Source of the DNA: Bog-756 sp963713625
GTDB taxonomy: Bacteria; Actinomycetota; Acidimicrobiia; Acidimicrobiales; RAAP-2
DNA length: 64,000 bases
Direction: 5' to 3'
Assembly (NCBI GenBank): GCA_963713625.1
Contig: CAVQMN010000008.1
Coordinates: 62,001 to 126,000, forward strand
In this document: piece by piece, positions 24,045 to 32,883 of the stretch
Numbering within the stretch: the first letter of the stretch is position 1
How the letters are laid out: each line of letters begins with the position of its first letter
Translations under genes and position numbers: made by a program
The notes under the pieces: generated by a model
Seen by the model: the letters and a program-made list of their open reading frames with translations, nothing else
Databases searched by the model: none
Told to the model about the DNA's origin: nothing

Positions 24045-25829
24045 TCAGAGATACTGACCGGTGCCCACCCGTTCGATGGACCGTCCACCCTTGGTCTCCT
24101 CTTCGTTGCTGATGAGCGTGCGGATATAGACGATGCGCTCGCCCTTCTTGCCGGAGATCTTCGCCCAGTCGTCCGGGTTGGTCGTGTTGGGAAGATCCTC
24201 GTTCTCCTTGTACTCCTGGCGGATCGACTCGAGCAGGTCGTCGGTCCGGATGCCCCGCTTGTCCTCGGCGATGGCCCGCTTGATGGCCAGTTTCTTGGCC
24301 CGCCGCACGATGTTCTCGATCATCGCCCCTGAGGAGAAGTCGCGGTAGTAGAGCACTTCTTTGTCCCCACCCTGGTAGGTCACCTCCAAGAAGCGGTTCT
24401 CCTCGTCGTTGCGGTACATCTCGGTGACCGTCGTCTCGATCATGGCCTGGGTGGCCTTGGCCGGGTCCCCGCCACCCAGCGTCCGGACCTCGTCGGCGTC
24501 CAGAGGAAGGTCGGGGGTCAGATAGCGGGAGAAGATCTGGGCGGCGGCCACTTCATTGGGCCGGTCGATGCGGATCTTCACATCGAGGCGACCGGGGCGG
24601 AGGATGGCCGGATCGATCAGGTCCTCGCGGTTGGAGGCTCCGATCACGATCACGTCCTTCAGCGTCTCCACGCCGTCGATCTCCGCCAACAGCTGGGGCA
24701 CGATGGTCGACTCCATGTCCGAGCTGATGCCGGTCCCCCGGGTGCGGAACAGTGAATCCATCTCGTCGAAGAAGACGATGACCGGGACGCCCTCTTCCGA
24801 CTTCTCCCGGGCCCGCTGGAAGACCAGGCGAATCTGCCGCTCGGTCTCACCCACGTACTTGTTGAGGAGCTCGGGCCCCTTGATGTTGAGGAAGTAGCTC
24901 CGGGCGTTGTTGTTGCCGGTGACCTCGGCCACCTTCTTGGCCAACGAGTTGGCCACTGCCTTGGCGATGAGCGTCTTGCCGCACCCCGGCGGCCCGTAGA
25001 GCAGGATCCCCTTCGGTGCCGGCAGCTTGTGTTCCGAGTAGAGCTCCCGGTAGAGGTACGGGAGCTCGACCGCGTCGGTGATGGCTTCGATCTGGCCGTC
25101 GAGTCCGCCCACATCGGCGTAGGTGACATCGGGCACTTCCTCGAGGACGAGCTCTTCGACCTCGGGGCGGGCCAGCTTCTCGATGAGCAGGCCGGTGCGC
25201 GACTCCATGAGGATGGTGTCGCCGGCGCGGAGCTTGACCCCGATCATCGCATCGGACAGCTCAGCCACCCGCTCCTCATCCGCCCGCCCGAAGACCAGCG
25301 CCCGCCGGCCGTCTTCGAGGACCTCCTTCAAGACCACCACCTCGCCCGATCCTTCGCCCTCACGGGCCAGGATGACGCTGAGCGATTCGTTGAGGACCAC
25401 CTCATTGCCCCGCTGCAGCTCCTCGGTGTCGATGTCGGGATGGAGCGACACCCGCATCTTGCGCCCCCCGGAGAAGACGTCGACGGTCCCGTCGTCGTTG
25501 GTCCCGAGGAACGTCCCGTAGGCCGCCGGCGGCTGGGTCAGCTTCTCCACCTCGTCGCGCAGGTTGGCCACGTGCTCCTTGGCCGTCTGCAGGGTGAAGG
25601 TGAGCTTCTCGTTCTGGGAGATGGCTTGGGCCAGCTGCCCTTTGGTCTCGAGCAGCTTCTCCTCGAGGGTCTGGACCCGGCGCGGGCTCTCCTGGAGCCG
25701 CCTGCGCAGGACGGTGACCTCTTCCTCCGCGGCCTGGGCCCGAATCCTCAGCGCGTCGAGATCGTCGTCCGTCGGATCTCCCCGCCGCTGGTCATCTGCA
25801 CCATCGTCGAACTCAACCGTCTGAATCAC
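24045..25829 (-). CDS. arc: proteasome-associated AAA+ ATPase Arc/Mpa
   Basis: Hexameric unfoldase that feeds pupylated proteins into the 20S proteasome, 594 residues. A coiled coil near 30-95 recognises Pup, two OB-type domains follow, and then the AAA+ module with Walker A LLYGPPGCGKT, Walker B VIVFFDEMDS and arginine-finger region RPGRLDVKIRIDRP. The C-terminal tail GTGQYL supplies the Tyr expected to dock into the alpha ring. The GTG start at 25829 has TAGGGT about 27 bases upstream, so a short leader is possible. It heads the arc-dop-pup-prcB-prcA cluster. Confidence 0.95.
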   Translation of the reverse strand: MIQTVEFDDGADDQRRGDPTDDDLDALRIRAQAAEEEVTVLRRRLQESPRRVQTLEEKLLETKGQLAQAISQNEKLTFTLQTAKEHVANLRDEVEKLTQPPAAYGTFLGTNDDGTVDVFSGGRKMRVSLHPDIDTEELQRGNEVVLNESLSVILAREGEGSGEVVVLKEVLEDGRRALVFGRADEERVAELSDAMIGVKLRAGDTILMESRTGLLIEKLARPEVEELVLEEVPDVTYADVGGLDGQIEAITDAVELPYLYRELYSEHKLPAPKGILLYGPPGCGKTLIAKAVANSLAKKVAEVTGNNNARSYFLNIKGPELLNKYVGETERQIRLVFQRAREKSEEGVPVIVFFDEMDSLFRTRGTGISSDMESTIVPQLLAEIDGVETLKDVIVIGASNREDLIDPAILRPGRLDVKIRIDRPNEVAAAQIFSRYLTPDLPLDADEVRTLGGGDPAKATQAMIETTVTEMYRNDEENRFLEVTYQGGDKEVLYYRDFSSGAMIENIVRRAKKLAIKRAIAEDKRGIRTDDLLESIRQEYKENEDLPNTTNPDDWAKISGKKGERIVYIRTLISNEEETKGGRSIERVGTGQYL

Positions 25830-26097
25830 CTCGCTCGAATTGCACCCCTGTCGGCGACCCTACACCGGCGCCTACCGCTGCAACGCGCCATTCCCGCCCC
25901 GGACCACCGCCCGGGCGGGTCGATCTGACGGGCCGTCAGCCAAGGGGCCCGCCGTACCGGATAGCATTGGTCTCGAGGTGCCGTGCTCGGGTCCGGTGTG
26001 ACCGCACGCGTCCCGGTGCCTCGCCGGTCGTCTGGAGACAGTCGACCGGCGGAGCCGACCCGGACCGACGAGTTGAAGCCTAGGAGTGACGTAGCCG
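25830..26097. promoter_or_regulatory. divergent promoter region, arc / ferredoxin
   Basis: A 268-base spacer between the leftward arc and rightward ferredoxin genes. TAGGGT on the minus strand (25851-25856) is the best -10 candidate for arc. A CTAGGAG sequence near 26080 probably serves as the ferredoxin ribosome-binding site. No other gene or strong palindrome was seen. Confidence 0.4.
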
Positions 26098-26334
26098 ATG
26101 AAGGTCTGGATTGACCAGGATCTCTGTACGGGTGACGGGCTCTGCGAGGAGATCGCCCCCGCCGTGTTCACCCTCCTCGATGACGGGCTCGCCTACGTCA
26201 AGGAGGGTGACGACGTGAAGAGTGAGCCCGGTGGCTCCGCCGGCATGGCCGCCGTGCCCGCCGACCTCGAGGACGCGGTGGTCGAGGCCTCGGAAGAGTG
26301 TCCCGGCGAATGCATCTTCATCGAACAGAGCTGA
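26098..26334 (+). CDS. small ferredoxin, probably [3Fe-4S] type
   Basis: A 78-residue acidic electron carrier. Cys10 and Cys16 (LCTGDGLCEE) plus Cys68 and Cys72 (EECPGEC) are the cluster candidates. The position that in 4Fe proteins would be Cys (as in EICP) is Ala here (EEIAP), matching actinobacterial 3Fe-4S ferredoxins that feed cytochromes P450 or other oxygenases. An AGGAG sequence precedes the ATG. It lies between arc and trmI, on the opposite strand to both. No partner oxygenase is visible in the window. Confidence 0.88.
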   Translation: MKVWIDQDLCTGDGLCEEIAPAVFTLLDDGLAYVKEGDDVKSEPGGSAGMAAVPADLEDAVVEASEECPGECIFIEQS

Positions 26335-26358
26335 CCGTCTCCCTCACACTCCCTCACA

Positions 26359-26382
26359 GCCCGCTGACCGGCCTCAGCGGGC
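26359..26382. terminator. convergent hairpin between ferredoxin and trmI
   Basis: GCCCGCTGA (26359-26367) pairs perfectly with TCAGCGGGC (26374-26382) across a six-base CCGGCC loop. It lies just after the rightward ferredoxin gene and includes the stop codon of the leftward trmI, so it may end transcription in both directions. No T-tract is present. Confidence 0.5.
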
Positions 26383-27183
26383 AGCGCTGACCGCGTCGTC
26401 GAAGGGCAGGAGCAGTCGGGCGGTGGTCAGGAACCCGGTATGGCCCACCATGCGGTGGTCGGGGCGGACCGATCGGGCCTCGATGTGCCAGGTCCGGTGG
26501 AGGACCTCCAGCGTGGAGGCCAGTCCGAACCCGCTCTCGTCCAACGCCGCCCGCAGCTGCGAGGTCTGGTTGATGGTGGGCAGGTAGGCGCAGAGGATCC
26601 CACCCGGCCGGAGGGCCTTTCCCGCATGGGGCAGCACCCGCCAGGGCTCGGGCAGGTCGAGGAGGATCCGGTCCAGTCCCACTTCCTCGATGCCCTCGTA
26701 GACGTCCCGGATCTCCACCCGGTAGCGGTCGCTCACGACGCCCATGGCGGCCACGTTGCTGCGGGCCCGGTCGGCGAAGTCCTCGCGGAGTTCGTACCCC
26801 ACCACCTCGGCGCCGGTGCGGAGGAGGGCCATCGACAGTGCCCCCGAGCCCACGCCGGCCTCGAGAACCCGCACCCCGGGGGCAATATCGGCCTCGATGA
26901 GGATCGCTCCCAGGTCCTTCGGGTAGATGACCTGGGCCCCGCGTGGCATCTTGAGCACGGCATCCGAAAGGGTGGGCCGGACGACCAGGAACCTCCGGCC
27001 GGTACTGCCGAGGACCGTCGACCCCTCGGGGCTGCCGATCAGGTCGTCGTGGGCGACGATCCCGACATGGGTGTGGAAGGTGGCCCCCACCCGCAGGGTG
27101 ATCAGGTACCGGCGCTCTTTGGCGTCGACCAACAGGACCCGCTCGCCCGGCCTGAGGATGCTCCGATCCTCGTCGGGCCCCAC
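26374..27183 (-). CDS. trmI: tRNA (adenine-N1)-methyltransferase TrmI
   Basis: Methylates adenine 58 in the T-loop of tRNA, 269 residues. It has an N-terminal beta domain (LLVDAKERRYLITL, FHTHVG) and a Rossmann methyltransferase domain with the SAM loop VLEAGVGSGALSMAL near 109-123. The DLPEPW catalytic-loop motif follows near 176. The start is GTG at 27183 with no obvious Shine-Dalgarno sequence. trmI is also close to the proteasome genes in mycobacteria, so this is conserved context. Confidence 0.93.
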   Translation of the reverse strand: MGPDEDRSILRPGERVLLVDAKERRYLITLRVGATFHTHVGIVAHDDLIGSPEGSTVLGSTGRRFLVVRPTLSDAVLKMPRGAQVIYPKDLGAILIEADIAPGVRVLEAGVGSGALSMALLRTGAEVVGYELREDFADRARSNVAAMGVVSDRYRVEIRDVYEGIEEVGLDRILLDLPEPWRVLPHAGKALRPGGILCAYLPTINQTSQLRAALDESGFGLASTLEVLHRTWHIEARSVRPDHRMVGHTGFLTTARLLLPFDDAVSAAR

Positions 27184-27188
27184 GCCGC

Positions 27189-27398
27189 TCAGCGGCCGGA
27201 CTTGGCCGGGCGCGGCGGGCTGGTCTTCACCAGCAGACGCTCACCGGGCTTGAGCTCGGTGCGGTAGACCACGTCGCTCTGGTGGCGGGCCCGGTTGAGC
27301 ATCCACAGGGCCACACCCACCACCACCCAGGCGGTGTGGTACCCGCGGAATCCCCGTCCGAACGCCTTGACCTGGATGTAGTGCAGCAGGGTGTCCAT
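27189..27398 (-). CDS. small one-helix membrane protein
   Basis: A 69-residue protein with one hydrophobic segment near residues 22-34 (HTAWVVVGVALWML) between basic flanks, and a charged C-terminus (ELKPGERLLVKTSPP). No family is recognised. It lies five bases upstream of trmI and four bases downstream of the next small membrane protein, so it is likely part of the same leftward operon. Confidence 0.65.
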   Translation of the reverse strand: MDTLLHYIQVKAFGRGFRGYHTAWVVVGVALWMLNRARHQSDVVYRTELKPGERLLVKTSPPRPAKSGR

Positions 27399-27403
27399 GG
27401 GGT

Positions 27404-27616
27404 TCAGACCCGCCGGACCTCGACGATGGCCGATCTCCGGCGGCCGTTCCGGCGGCCGATCAGGAACACCACGGCCACCAGGGCGACCCCGACGGCCAGG
27501 CCCACGGTCACCGCCTGCGAACGGGCCGACTCGAGCTCTCCGGACGCCTCCCCGGTCAGCTCGCGGAACTTGGCCTCGATGTCGTCACGGGTGATCGGTT
27601 TGGTTTCGGGACTCAT
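27404..27616 (-). CDS. small DUF3618-like tail-anchored membrane protein
   Basis: A 70-residue protein with a soluble acidic start (ITRDDIEAKFRELTGE) and a single transmembrane helix near 36-54 (AVTVGLAVGVALVAVVFLIG), ending in a basic tail. The ATG at 27616 overlaps the stop of the preceding holin-like gene by four bases (27613-27616), so the two are coupled. The arrangement resembles actinobacterial small membrane protein pairs. DUF3618 is only a suggestion from layout. Confidence 0.68.
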   Translation of the reverse strand: MSPETKPITRDDIEAKFRELTGEASGELESARSQAVTVGLAVGVALVAVVFLIGRRNGRRRSAIVEVRRV

Positions 27617-27978
27617 GGCGTCTCCTTCTTGGGTTCGTCGGTGGCCCCACCCTGGCCCCGGCTGATGGCCCGGACGGCGATGGCGGCCACGAGCACGACG
27701 GCGACCGAGCAGATCAGGTACGGGACCCACGAGAGGTTGCCCGAGAACGTGGTCCCCGTCTCACCCTGCAACAGCCGGAGGAAGGCCACCGCCAGGATGA
27801 CCAGGCCGATGGCCAGGGCGACCGACCCGGCCACCCCGAAGACGATGAAGCGCCCGAGACCCTTGAGAGGGTCGAGGGTCTCCTGCTTGATGTAGTCGAT
27901 GACCAGCTGGAGCGTCTCGCTCCCTGTCGTGCGGAGGCCGCCCAGTCCCTTCCCAGTGCCACGTTGACCTCGGGCCAC
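27613..27978 (-). CDS. phage-holin-superfamily III-like membrane protein
   Basis: A 121-residue protein with two transmembrane helices near 46-69 (FIVFGVAGSVALAIGLVILA) and 84-103 (VPYLICSVAVVLVAAIAV). It begins with a basic Gly-rich segment and ends in a charged tail. This matches the small two-helix proteins named phage holin family in actinobacterial genomes. Despite that name, they are chromosomal proteins probably unrelated to phage lysis. It is coupled by a four-base overlap to the next gene. Confidence 0.72.
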   Translation of the reverse strand: MARGQRGTGKGLGGLRTTGSETLQLVIDYIKQETLDPLKGLGRFIVFGVAGSVALAIGLVILAVAFLRLLQGETGTTFSGNLSWVPYLICSVAVVLVAAIAVRAISRGQGGATDEPKKETP

Positions 27979-28109
27979 AGTCCTCCTTGGACTCGGCAGG
28001 GGGCCGGCGCGCTGCCAGCCCTGACCTGCTGCTTGATGGCCCTAACTATAGGCAGCCTCCACCTCCGGCCCGGTCGACGATGCCCGGACGCTCCGTCCGG
28101 CGGCAGCCG

Positions 28110-28523
28110 TCAGTGACGCTCGGTGAACAGATAGGTGGAACTGGAGCGGGCCACCGTCGTCCCCCGCTCGTCCACCACCTCGGCCTCGGCGAAGGCGACC
28201 CGGCGCCCTCCAGACACCACTGTGGCCGTGCACTCGAGCACGGCCCCGACATGGACCGGGGCCAGGAAACTCGTCTTCATCTCCACATTGGAGGAGAACA
28301 CCTTCCTCCCCGCGGCCCGGGCGAACGTGACCGTGGCCGACCCCATGGCCGAATCGGCCATGGCCCCGATGAAGCCACCCTGGACGATGCCGGCCGGGTT
28401 GGCGAATCGTTCGTCGGCCCGCATGCGCCAGACCGTCCGCCCCGGCACGATCTTGTCGATGCAGGTCATCCCGAGGGTCAGTTCGCAGTTGGACGGGACC
28501 TGGATCCGCTGATCAGCCACCAT
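28110..28523 (-). CDS. PaaI-type hotdog thioesterase
   Basis: A 137-residue hotdog-fold protein, predicted to hydrolyse acyl-CoA thioesters. The motif NPAGIVQGGFIGAMADSAMG near residues 42-61 is the catalytic turn and helix of the PaaI family, with Asp57 near the active position. The C-terminal strand reads VVDERGTTVARSSSTYLF. The substrate is unknown. ACGCTA at 28527-28532 (TAGCGT on this strand) ends three bases before the ATG and six before the next GTG at 28520, so the GTG could be the real start on a leaderless message. Confidence 0.88.
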   Translation of the reverse strand: MVADQRIQVPSNCELTLGMTCIDKIVPGRTVWRMRADERFANPAGIVQGGFIGAMADSAMGSATVTFARAAGRKVFSSNVEMKTSFLAPVHVGAVLECTATVVSGGRRVAFAEAEVVDERGTTVARSSSTYLFTERH

Positions 28524-28561
28524 GTGACGCTACCTCCCTCCCACTCGTCGATACTGGAGGG

Positions 28562-29572
28562 ATGGCCAATCGATCCGAACAGGGCGGACCGGGGGTCCTC
28601 GTCGGGGAAGCGGCCGAGGACTGGACGGGCGACGCCGTCTTCTACGAGTACTCCGCCGCCGCCGACCCGGTCGGCTCGGGCTCCATCCCCCCGGTGCCGG
28701 TCCACCGTTTCTCCCCCGGGCTGCATGACGGAGGAGGATCCCGCCTGATCCCCCTCGACCTCTCGGGCCCCCTCGGTGTCCCCTACCCGGCGACCAGTCC
28801 CGGCCTTCTGGCCTCGTTCATGGTGATCGAACCGTCGGAGACGGTTGTCACCGGGGCCGATGCCGATGCCACCAGCGAGCTCTACTACTGCCTTCGTGGT
28901 CGCGGCCACAGCCACGTGGAGCGGTCGTGCGCGCCGGGCGGTCCCGTCACCGGGCGCATCGAGTGGTCCGAAGGCGATGTCTTGACCCTGCCGGCCGGCT
29001 GCACGACCGTGCACACCGCGGATGGCTCCGATCCGGCCGGCGCCCTGCTCTACCGGGTGACCGACGAGCCGCTCCTCCGCTATCTCGGGGCCACCGCCGG
29101 CGAGGAGCGCTTCGGCCCCACCCGGTTCGACGGCGCCGAGGCCCGGGCCCGGCTGGCCGAGGTGGAGCGGGATCCCGAGGCGTCCCGCCGCAGCCGGGTC
29201 AGCATTCTGCTGGGAAGCACGGCGACGCCGCAGACGCTCACCGCCACCCACACCCTGTGGGCCATGATCGGCGTCCTGCCCGCCGGACGGGTCCAGCGAC
29301 CGCACCGCCACCAGAGTGCTGCCCTCGACCTGATCACCGAGTGCGCACCCGGCTGCTATTCGCTGATCGGGTCCCAGCTGGACGAGGACGGGGCCATCGT
29401 CGATCCACAACGGGTGGACTGGGAACCGGCCGGCGCCTTCGTCACCCCACCGGGCCGATGGCACAGCCATCACAACGAGTCGGGGCGGCCCGCCTACCTG
29501 GTCCCCATCCAGGACGCCGGCCTCCACACCTACCTGCGATCGCTCGACATCCGGTTCACGTCGGGCCGCTGA
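28562..29572 (+). CDS. bicupin dioxygenase-like protein
   Basis: A 336-residue protein with two cupin barrels. The first covers about 80-160 (SELYYCLRGRGHSHVE, EGDVLTLPAG). The second covers about 235-330 and holds likely metal ligands in RPHRHQSAALDLITE and PPGRWHSHHNE. The layout resembles gentisate 1,2-dioxygenase and related ring-cleaving enzymes, but I cannot name the substrate. The ATG directly follows GGAGGG. The FIST gene starts six bases after its stop, so the two form a probable operon. Confidence 0.72.
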   Translation: MANRSEQGGPGVLVGEAAEDWTGDAVFYEYSAAADPVGSGSIPPVPVHRFSPGLHDGGGSRLIPLDLSGPLGVPYPATSPGLLASFMVIEPSETVVTGADADATSELYYCLRGRGHSHVERSCAPGGPVTGRIEWSEGDVLTLPAGCTTVHTADGSDPAGALLYRVTDEPLLRYLGATAGEERFGPTRFDGAEARARLAEVERDPEASRRSRVSILLGSTATPQTLTATHTLWAMIGVLPAGRVQRPHRHQSAALDLITECAPGCYSLIGSQLDEDGAIVDPQRVDWEPAGAFVTPPGRWHSHHNESGRPAYLVPIQDAGLHTYLRSLDIRFTSGR

Positions 29573-29578
29573 CCCGGG

Positions 29579-30733
29579 GTGCCCTTCGCCAGCGCGCTGT
29601 CGGAGCATCCCGTGGCTTCCCAGGCCACCGGCGAGGTGGTCGGTGCCGTGCTCGAAGCCATCGGCGACCGTCCGGACCTGGTGGTGCTGACCGCCACCCG
29701 AGCCCACGCCGGCGCCCTGGAGGACATCGCCCGGACGGTGGCCGCCGTGCTCCATCCGCTGGCCATGTTCGGCTGCGCGGCCGAGTCGGTCGTGGGCACC
29801 GCCCATGAGATCGAGGAGACGCCGGCCATCGCCTTGTGGGCCGGCCGGATCGGACCGCTGGCCCAGTTCCACCTCCACGCCACCCGACTGGCCGACGATT
29901 CGTGGGGCTTCGCCGGATGGCCCGAGGGGACACCCTTCGATCCCACCGCCGTCCTGCTGGCCGCCGACCCGTTCACCTTTCCGGCCGACGAGTTCCTGAC
30001 CTGGCTCGACCGGATGCGGCCCGGCCTCCCGGTCGTCGGGGGAAACGCCTCGGGGGGACGCGGCCCGGGGGGCAACCGCTTGGTCGTCGGGGACCAGGTG
30101 GTGACCTCCGGAGCCACCGGTGTCCTCGTGGGACGGGGTGTCGACGTCGAGGCGGTGGTGGCCCAGGGGTGTCGGGGATACGGCCACCCGCTCACGGTGA
30201 CCCGCTCCGACCGCAATGTGATCTACGAGGTCGCCGGGGTCCCGGCCATGGAGTGCCTGGTCGACCAGATCAAGGACAGCCTCGGTCCGGTCGACATCGC
30301 CGGCATCGAGTCCAACGGCCTGCTCATGGGCCGGCTGATCGACGAGCACGTCGCCGATCCCGGGCCCGGCGACTACCTCATCCGCAACGTGGTGGGGGTG
30401 GACCGCTCCACCGGGGCGGTCGCCGTCGAGGACCGGGTACCGCTCGGCAGCACCATCCGCTTCCATGTCCGGGACGCCCGGGGCGCCCACCGGGAGCTGT
30501 GCCAGCTGCTGGAAGGAAGGCACGCCGAGGCTGCCCTCATGTTCACCTGCAACGGCCGGGGGACGCGGCTCTTCGACGACAGCCACCACGACGCCGGGGT
30601 GCTCGAACGGTCACTCGGTCCCGTGCCGGTGACCGGATTCTTCGCCGCGGGTGAGATCGGGCCCATCGGTGGGTACAACTTCGTCCATGCCTTCACCGCG
30701 TCCATGGCCCTGTTCCGCGAACACCCGGCCTAG
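29579..30733 (+). CDS. FIST domain sensory protein
   Basis: A 384-residue protein with FIST-N followed by FIST-C domains. Marks include the N-terminal strand DLVVLTATRAHAG, the FGCAAESVVG segment, GGNASGGRGPGGNRL, and the C-terminal FTCNGRG...GFFAAGEIGPIGG. FIST proteins are thought to sense small ligands, possibly amino acids. No output domain is present, so it may act as an isolated binding protein. The start is GTG at 29579, six bases after the bicupin gene. Confidence 0.85.
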   Translation: MPFASALSEHPVASQATGEVVGAVLEAIGDRPDLVVLTATRAHAGALEDIARTVAAVLHPLAMFGCAAESVVGTAHEIEETPAIALWAGRIGPLAQFHLHATRLADDSWGFAGWPEGTPFDPTAVLLAADPFTFPADEFLTWLDRMRPGLPVVGGNASGGRGPGGNRLVVGDQVVTSGATGVLVGRGVDVEAVVAQGCRGYGHPLTVTRSDRNVIYEVAGVPAMECLVDQIKDSLGPVDIAGIESNGLLMGRLIDEHVADPGPGDYLIRNVVGVDRSTGAVAVEDRVPLGSTIRFHVRDARGAHRELCQLLEGRHAEAALMFTCNGRGTRLFDDSHHDAGVLERSLGPVPVTGFFAAGEIGPIGGYNFVHAFTASMALFREHPA

Positions 30734-30758
30734 CCGGCCGGTCCCCACCAACCTGGCA

Positions 30759-30787
30759 TCGACCTGGCCGCACCCGGCCAGTAGGGT
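30759..30787 (+). promoter_or_regulatory. promoter of tkt (leaderless)
   Basis: TCGACC at 30759-30764 and TAGGGT at 30782-30787 are separated by 17 bases, close to a TTGACA/TANNNT pair. The ATG of tkt begins eight bases after the -10 and no Shine-Dalgarno sequence lies between, so a leaderless message is likely. It is placed to drive the pentose phosphate genes. Confidence 0.5.
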
Positions 30788-30795
30788 GAGTTTCA

Positions 30796-32816
30796 ATGAC
30801 TGAGCGCGCCGCCCAACTCGTCGATCCGTCCGGTTACGGCGATCTCGACCAGCTCGGAATCAATGTCATCCGGGGCCTGGCCATGGACGCACCCCGGGCC
30901 GCCAACTCCGGTCACACCGGAACGGCGATGGCCCTGGCCCCCCTGGCCCACGTGCTCTTCACCAAGGTGATGCGCCACGACCCGTCCGAGCCCGACTGGC
31001 CGGACCGCGACCGGTTCGTCCTGTCCAACGGACATGCCTCGATCCTCCTCTACTCGATGCTCTATCTCACCGGCTACGGGTTGACCATCGACGACCTGCG
31101 CGACTTCCGGGAGTGGGGCAGCCGCACACCGGGCCACCCCGAGCACAACCACACCCCGGGGGTCGAGGTCACCACCGGCCCGCTCGGCCAAGGGGTGGGC
31201 AACGGCGTCGGCATGGGAATCGCCGAGCGGTGGCTCCGGAGCAACTTCTCCCCCGAGGTCTGCGACCATCACACCTTCGTCATCGCCGGCGACGGATGTT
31301 TCGAGGAGGGGATCTCCCACGAGGCCGCGTCACTGGCCGGCCACCTCCAACTCGGCCGGCTGGTCTACATCTACGACGACAACCACATCACCATCGACGG
31401 CCCCACCGAGCTCTCCTACACGGACAACGTGGGCGAACGCTTCGACGCCTACGGGTGGTCGGTGGACAACATCGGCGAGGTGGCCAACGATCTCGACGCC
31501 CTGGAGGCCGCGCTGCTGCGGGCCAAGGGCGAGGAGGATCGACCGTCGTTGATCATCCTCCGCAGCCACATCGGCTATCCGACCCCCGACCTCATGGATA
31601 CGGCCAAGGCCCACGGTGACCCGTTCCCGGAGGAGGACATCCGCAGGACGAAAGAGATGCTCGGCCTCCCCCGGGGGAGACATTCTGGGTGCCCGACGAC
31701 GTCCTCGATCTCTACCGGACCTGCATCCCGCGGGGCCGGGCGCTGCGTGCCGCATGGACCGAGCGGTTCGACGCCTGGACGGGTGACAAGCAGCGTTGGG
31801 AGGCGGCGCAGAACGGCCACGGGATGCCGGGATGGGAGTCGACGCTCCCGGTGTTCGCGGAGGCCGATGGCCCCATGGCCACCCGAAAGGCGATCAAGGC
31901 GTGCCTGGACGCCACCGGCGGTCAGATCCCCGGCCTCATCCCCGGAGCCGCCGACCTCACCGGCAACACCGGGATGGCCATGGACGGCGCGGTGGCCCAA
32001 TCGGTCGAGCAGCCCGGCGGGGACCTGGTCCACTACGGCATCCGCGAGCACGGCATGGGCGCGGTGATGACCGGGATGGCCGCCCATCGCGGCACCCTCC
32101 CGGTGGGTGGCACCTTCTTCGTGTTCAGTGACTACATGCGGGGTGCCGTCCGGCTGGCCGCCCTGTCCAATGTCCATGTGGTCTATTCGTGGACCCACGA
32201 CTCCATCGGCCTGGGCCAGGACGGCCCCACCCATCAGCCCGTGGAGCAGCTGGCCGCCATGCGGGCCATGCCCGACCTGCGGGTGATCCGCCCGGCCGAC
32301 GCCAACGAAACGGTGCAGGCCTGGCGCATCGCCGTCGACGAGGACGGGCCCACGGCCCTCATCCTGTCGCGTCAGGGGCTACCGGTTCTGGCCGCAACCG
32401 CCACCTTGGCTCCGACCGGGGTGGCCCGCGGTGCCTATGTACTCCAGGATCCCGAGGAAGGTCCGCCCCGGATCACCCTCATCGGAACCGGCAGTGAGGT
32501 GCAGCTCTGCATGGCTGCGGCCGAGCGGTTGGCCTCGGACGGTATCGCCGCCCGGGTGGTGTCGTTCCCCTCATGGGACCTGTTCGCCGTGCAGCCCGAC
32601 GACTACCGGCGGGAGGTCTTCCCGCCCGGCATCCCCCGTCTCGCCGTCGAGGCCGCCTCCTCCTTCGGATGGGAGCGGTACGCAGAGGCCACCGTGTGCC
32701 TCGACCGGTTCGGGGCCTCGGCACCGGGCGACGTGGCCATGGAAGAGCTCGGTTTCACCCCCGACCACGTGGCCGAGCGGGCCACTTCCCTTTTGGACGC
32801 GGGGCCGGCCACGTGA
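30796..32816 (+). CDS. tkt: transketolase, interrupted by a one-base frameshift
   Basis: Transfers two-carbon units in the non-oxidative pentose phosphate pathway using thiamine diphosphate. Domain 1 reads from MTERAAQ to EEDIRRTKEMLGLP and has the cofactor motif GDGCFEEG...DDNHITIDG. Domain 2 and the C-domain (from PDDVLDLYR) hold the catalytic Glu in GIREHGMG. The two parts are in different frames. At 31668-31677 the sequence reads C5G5, and one more C would restore the conserved order CTC-CCC-CCG-GGG-GAG. This may be a sequencing error, a real mutation or programmed slippage. The restored length of about 670 residues is normal. Confidence 0.88.
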
Positions 32817-32883
32817 TCATGCCGGCCCATCCCGACTTCGACTCCAGGGCCCGGGGAGGACCGGCCCCCCGGAAAGGACACCA

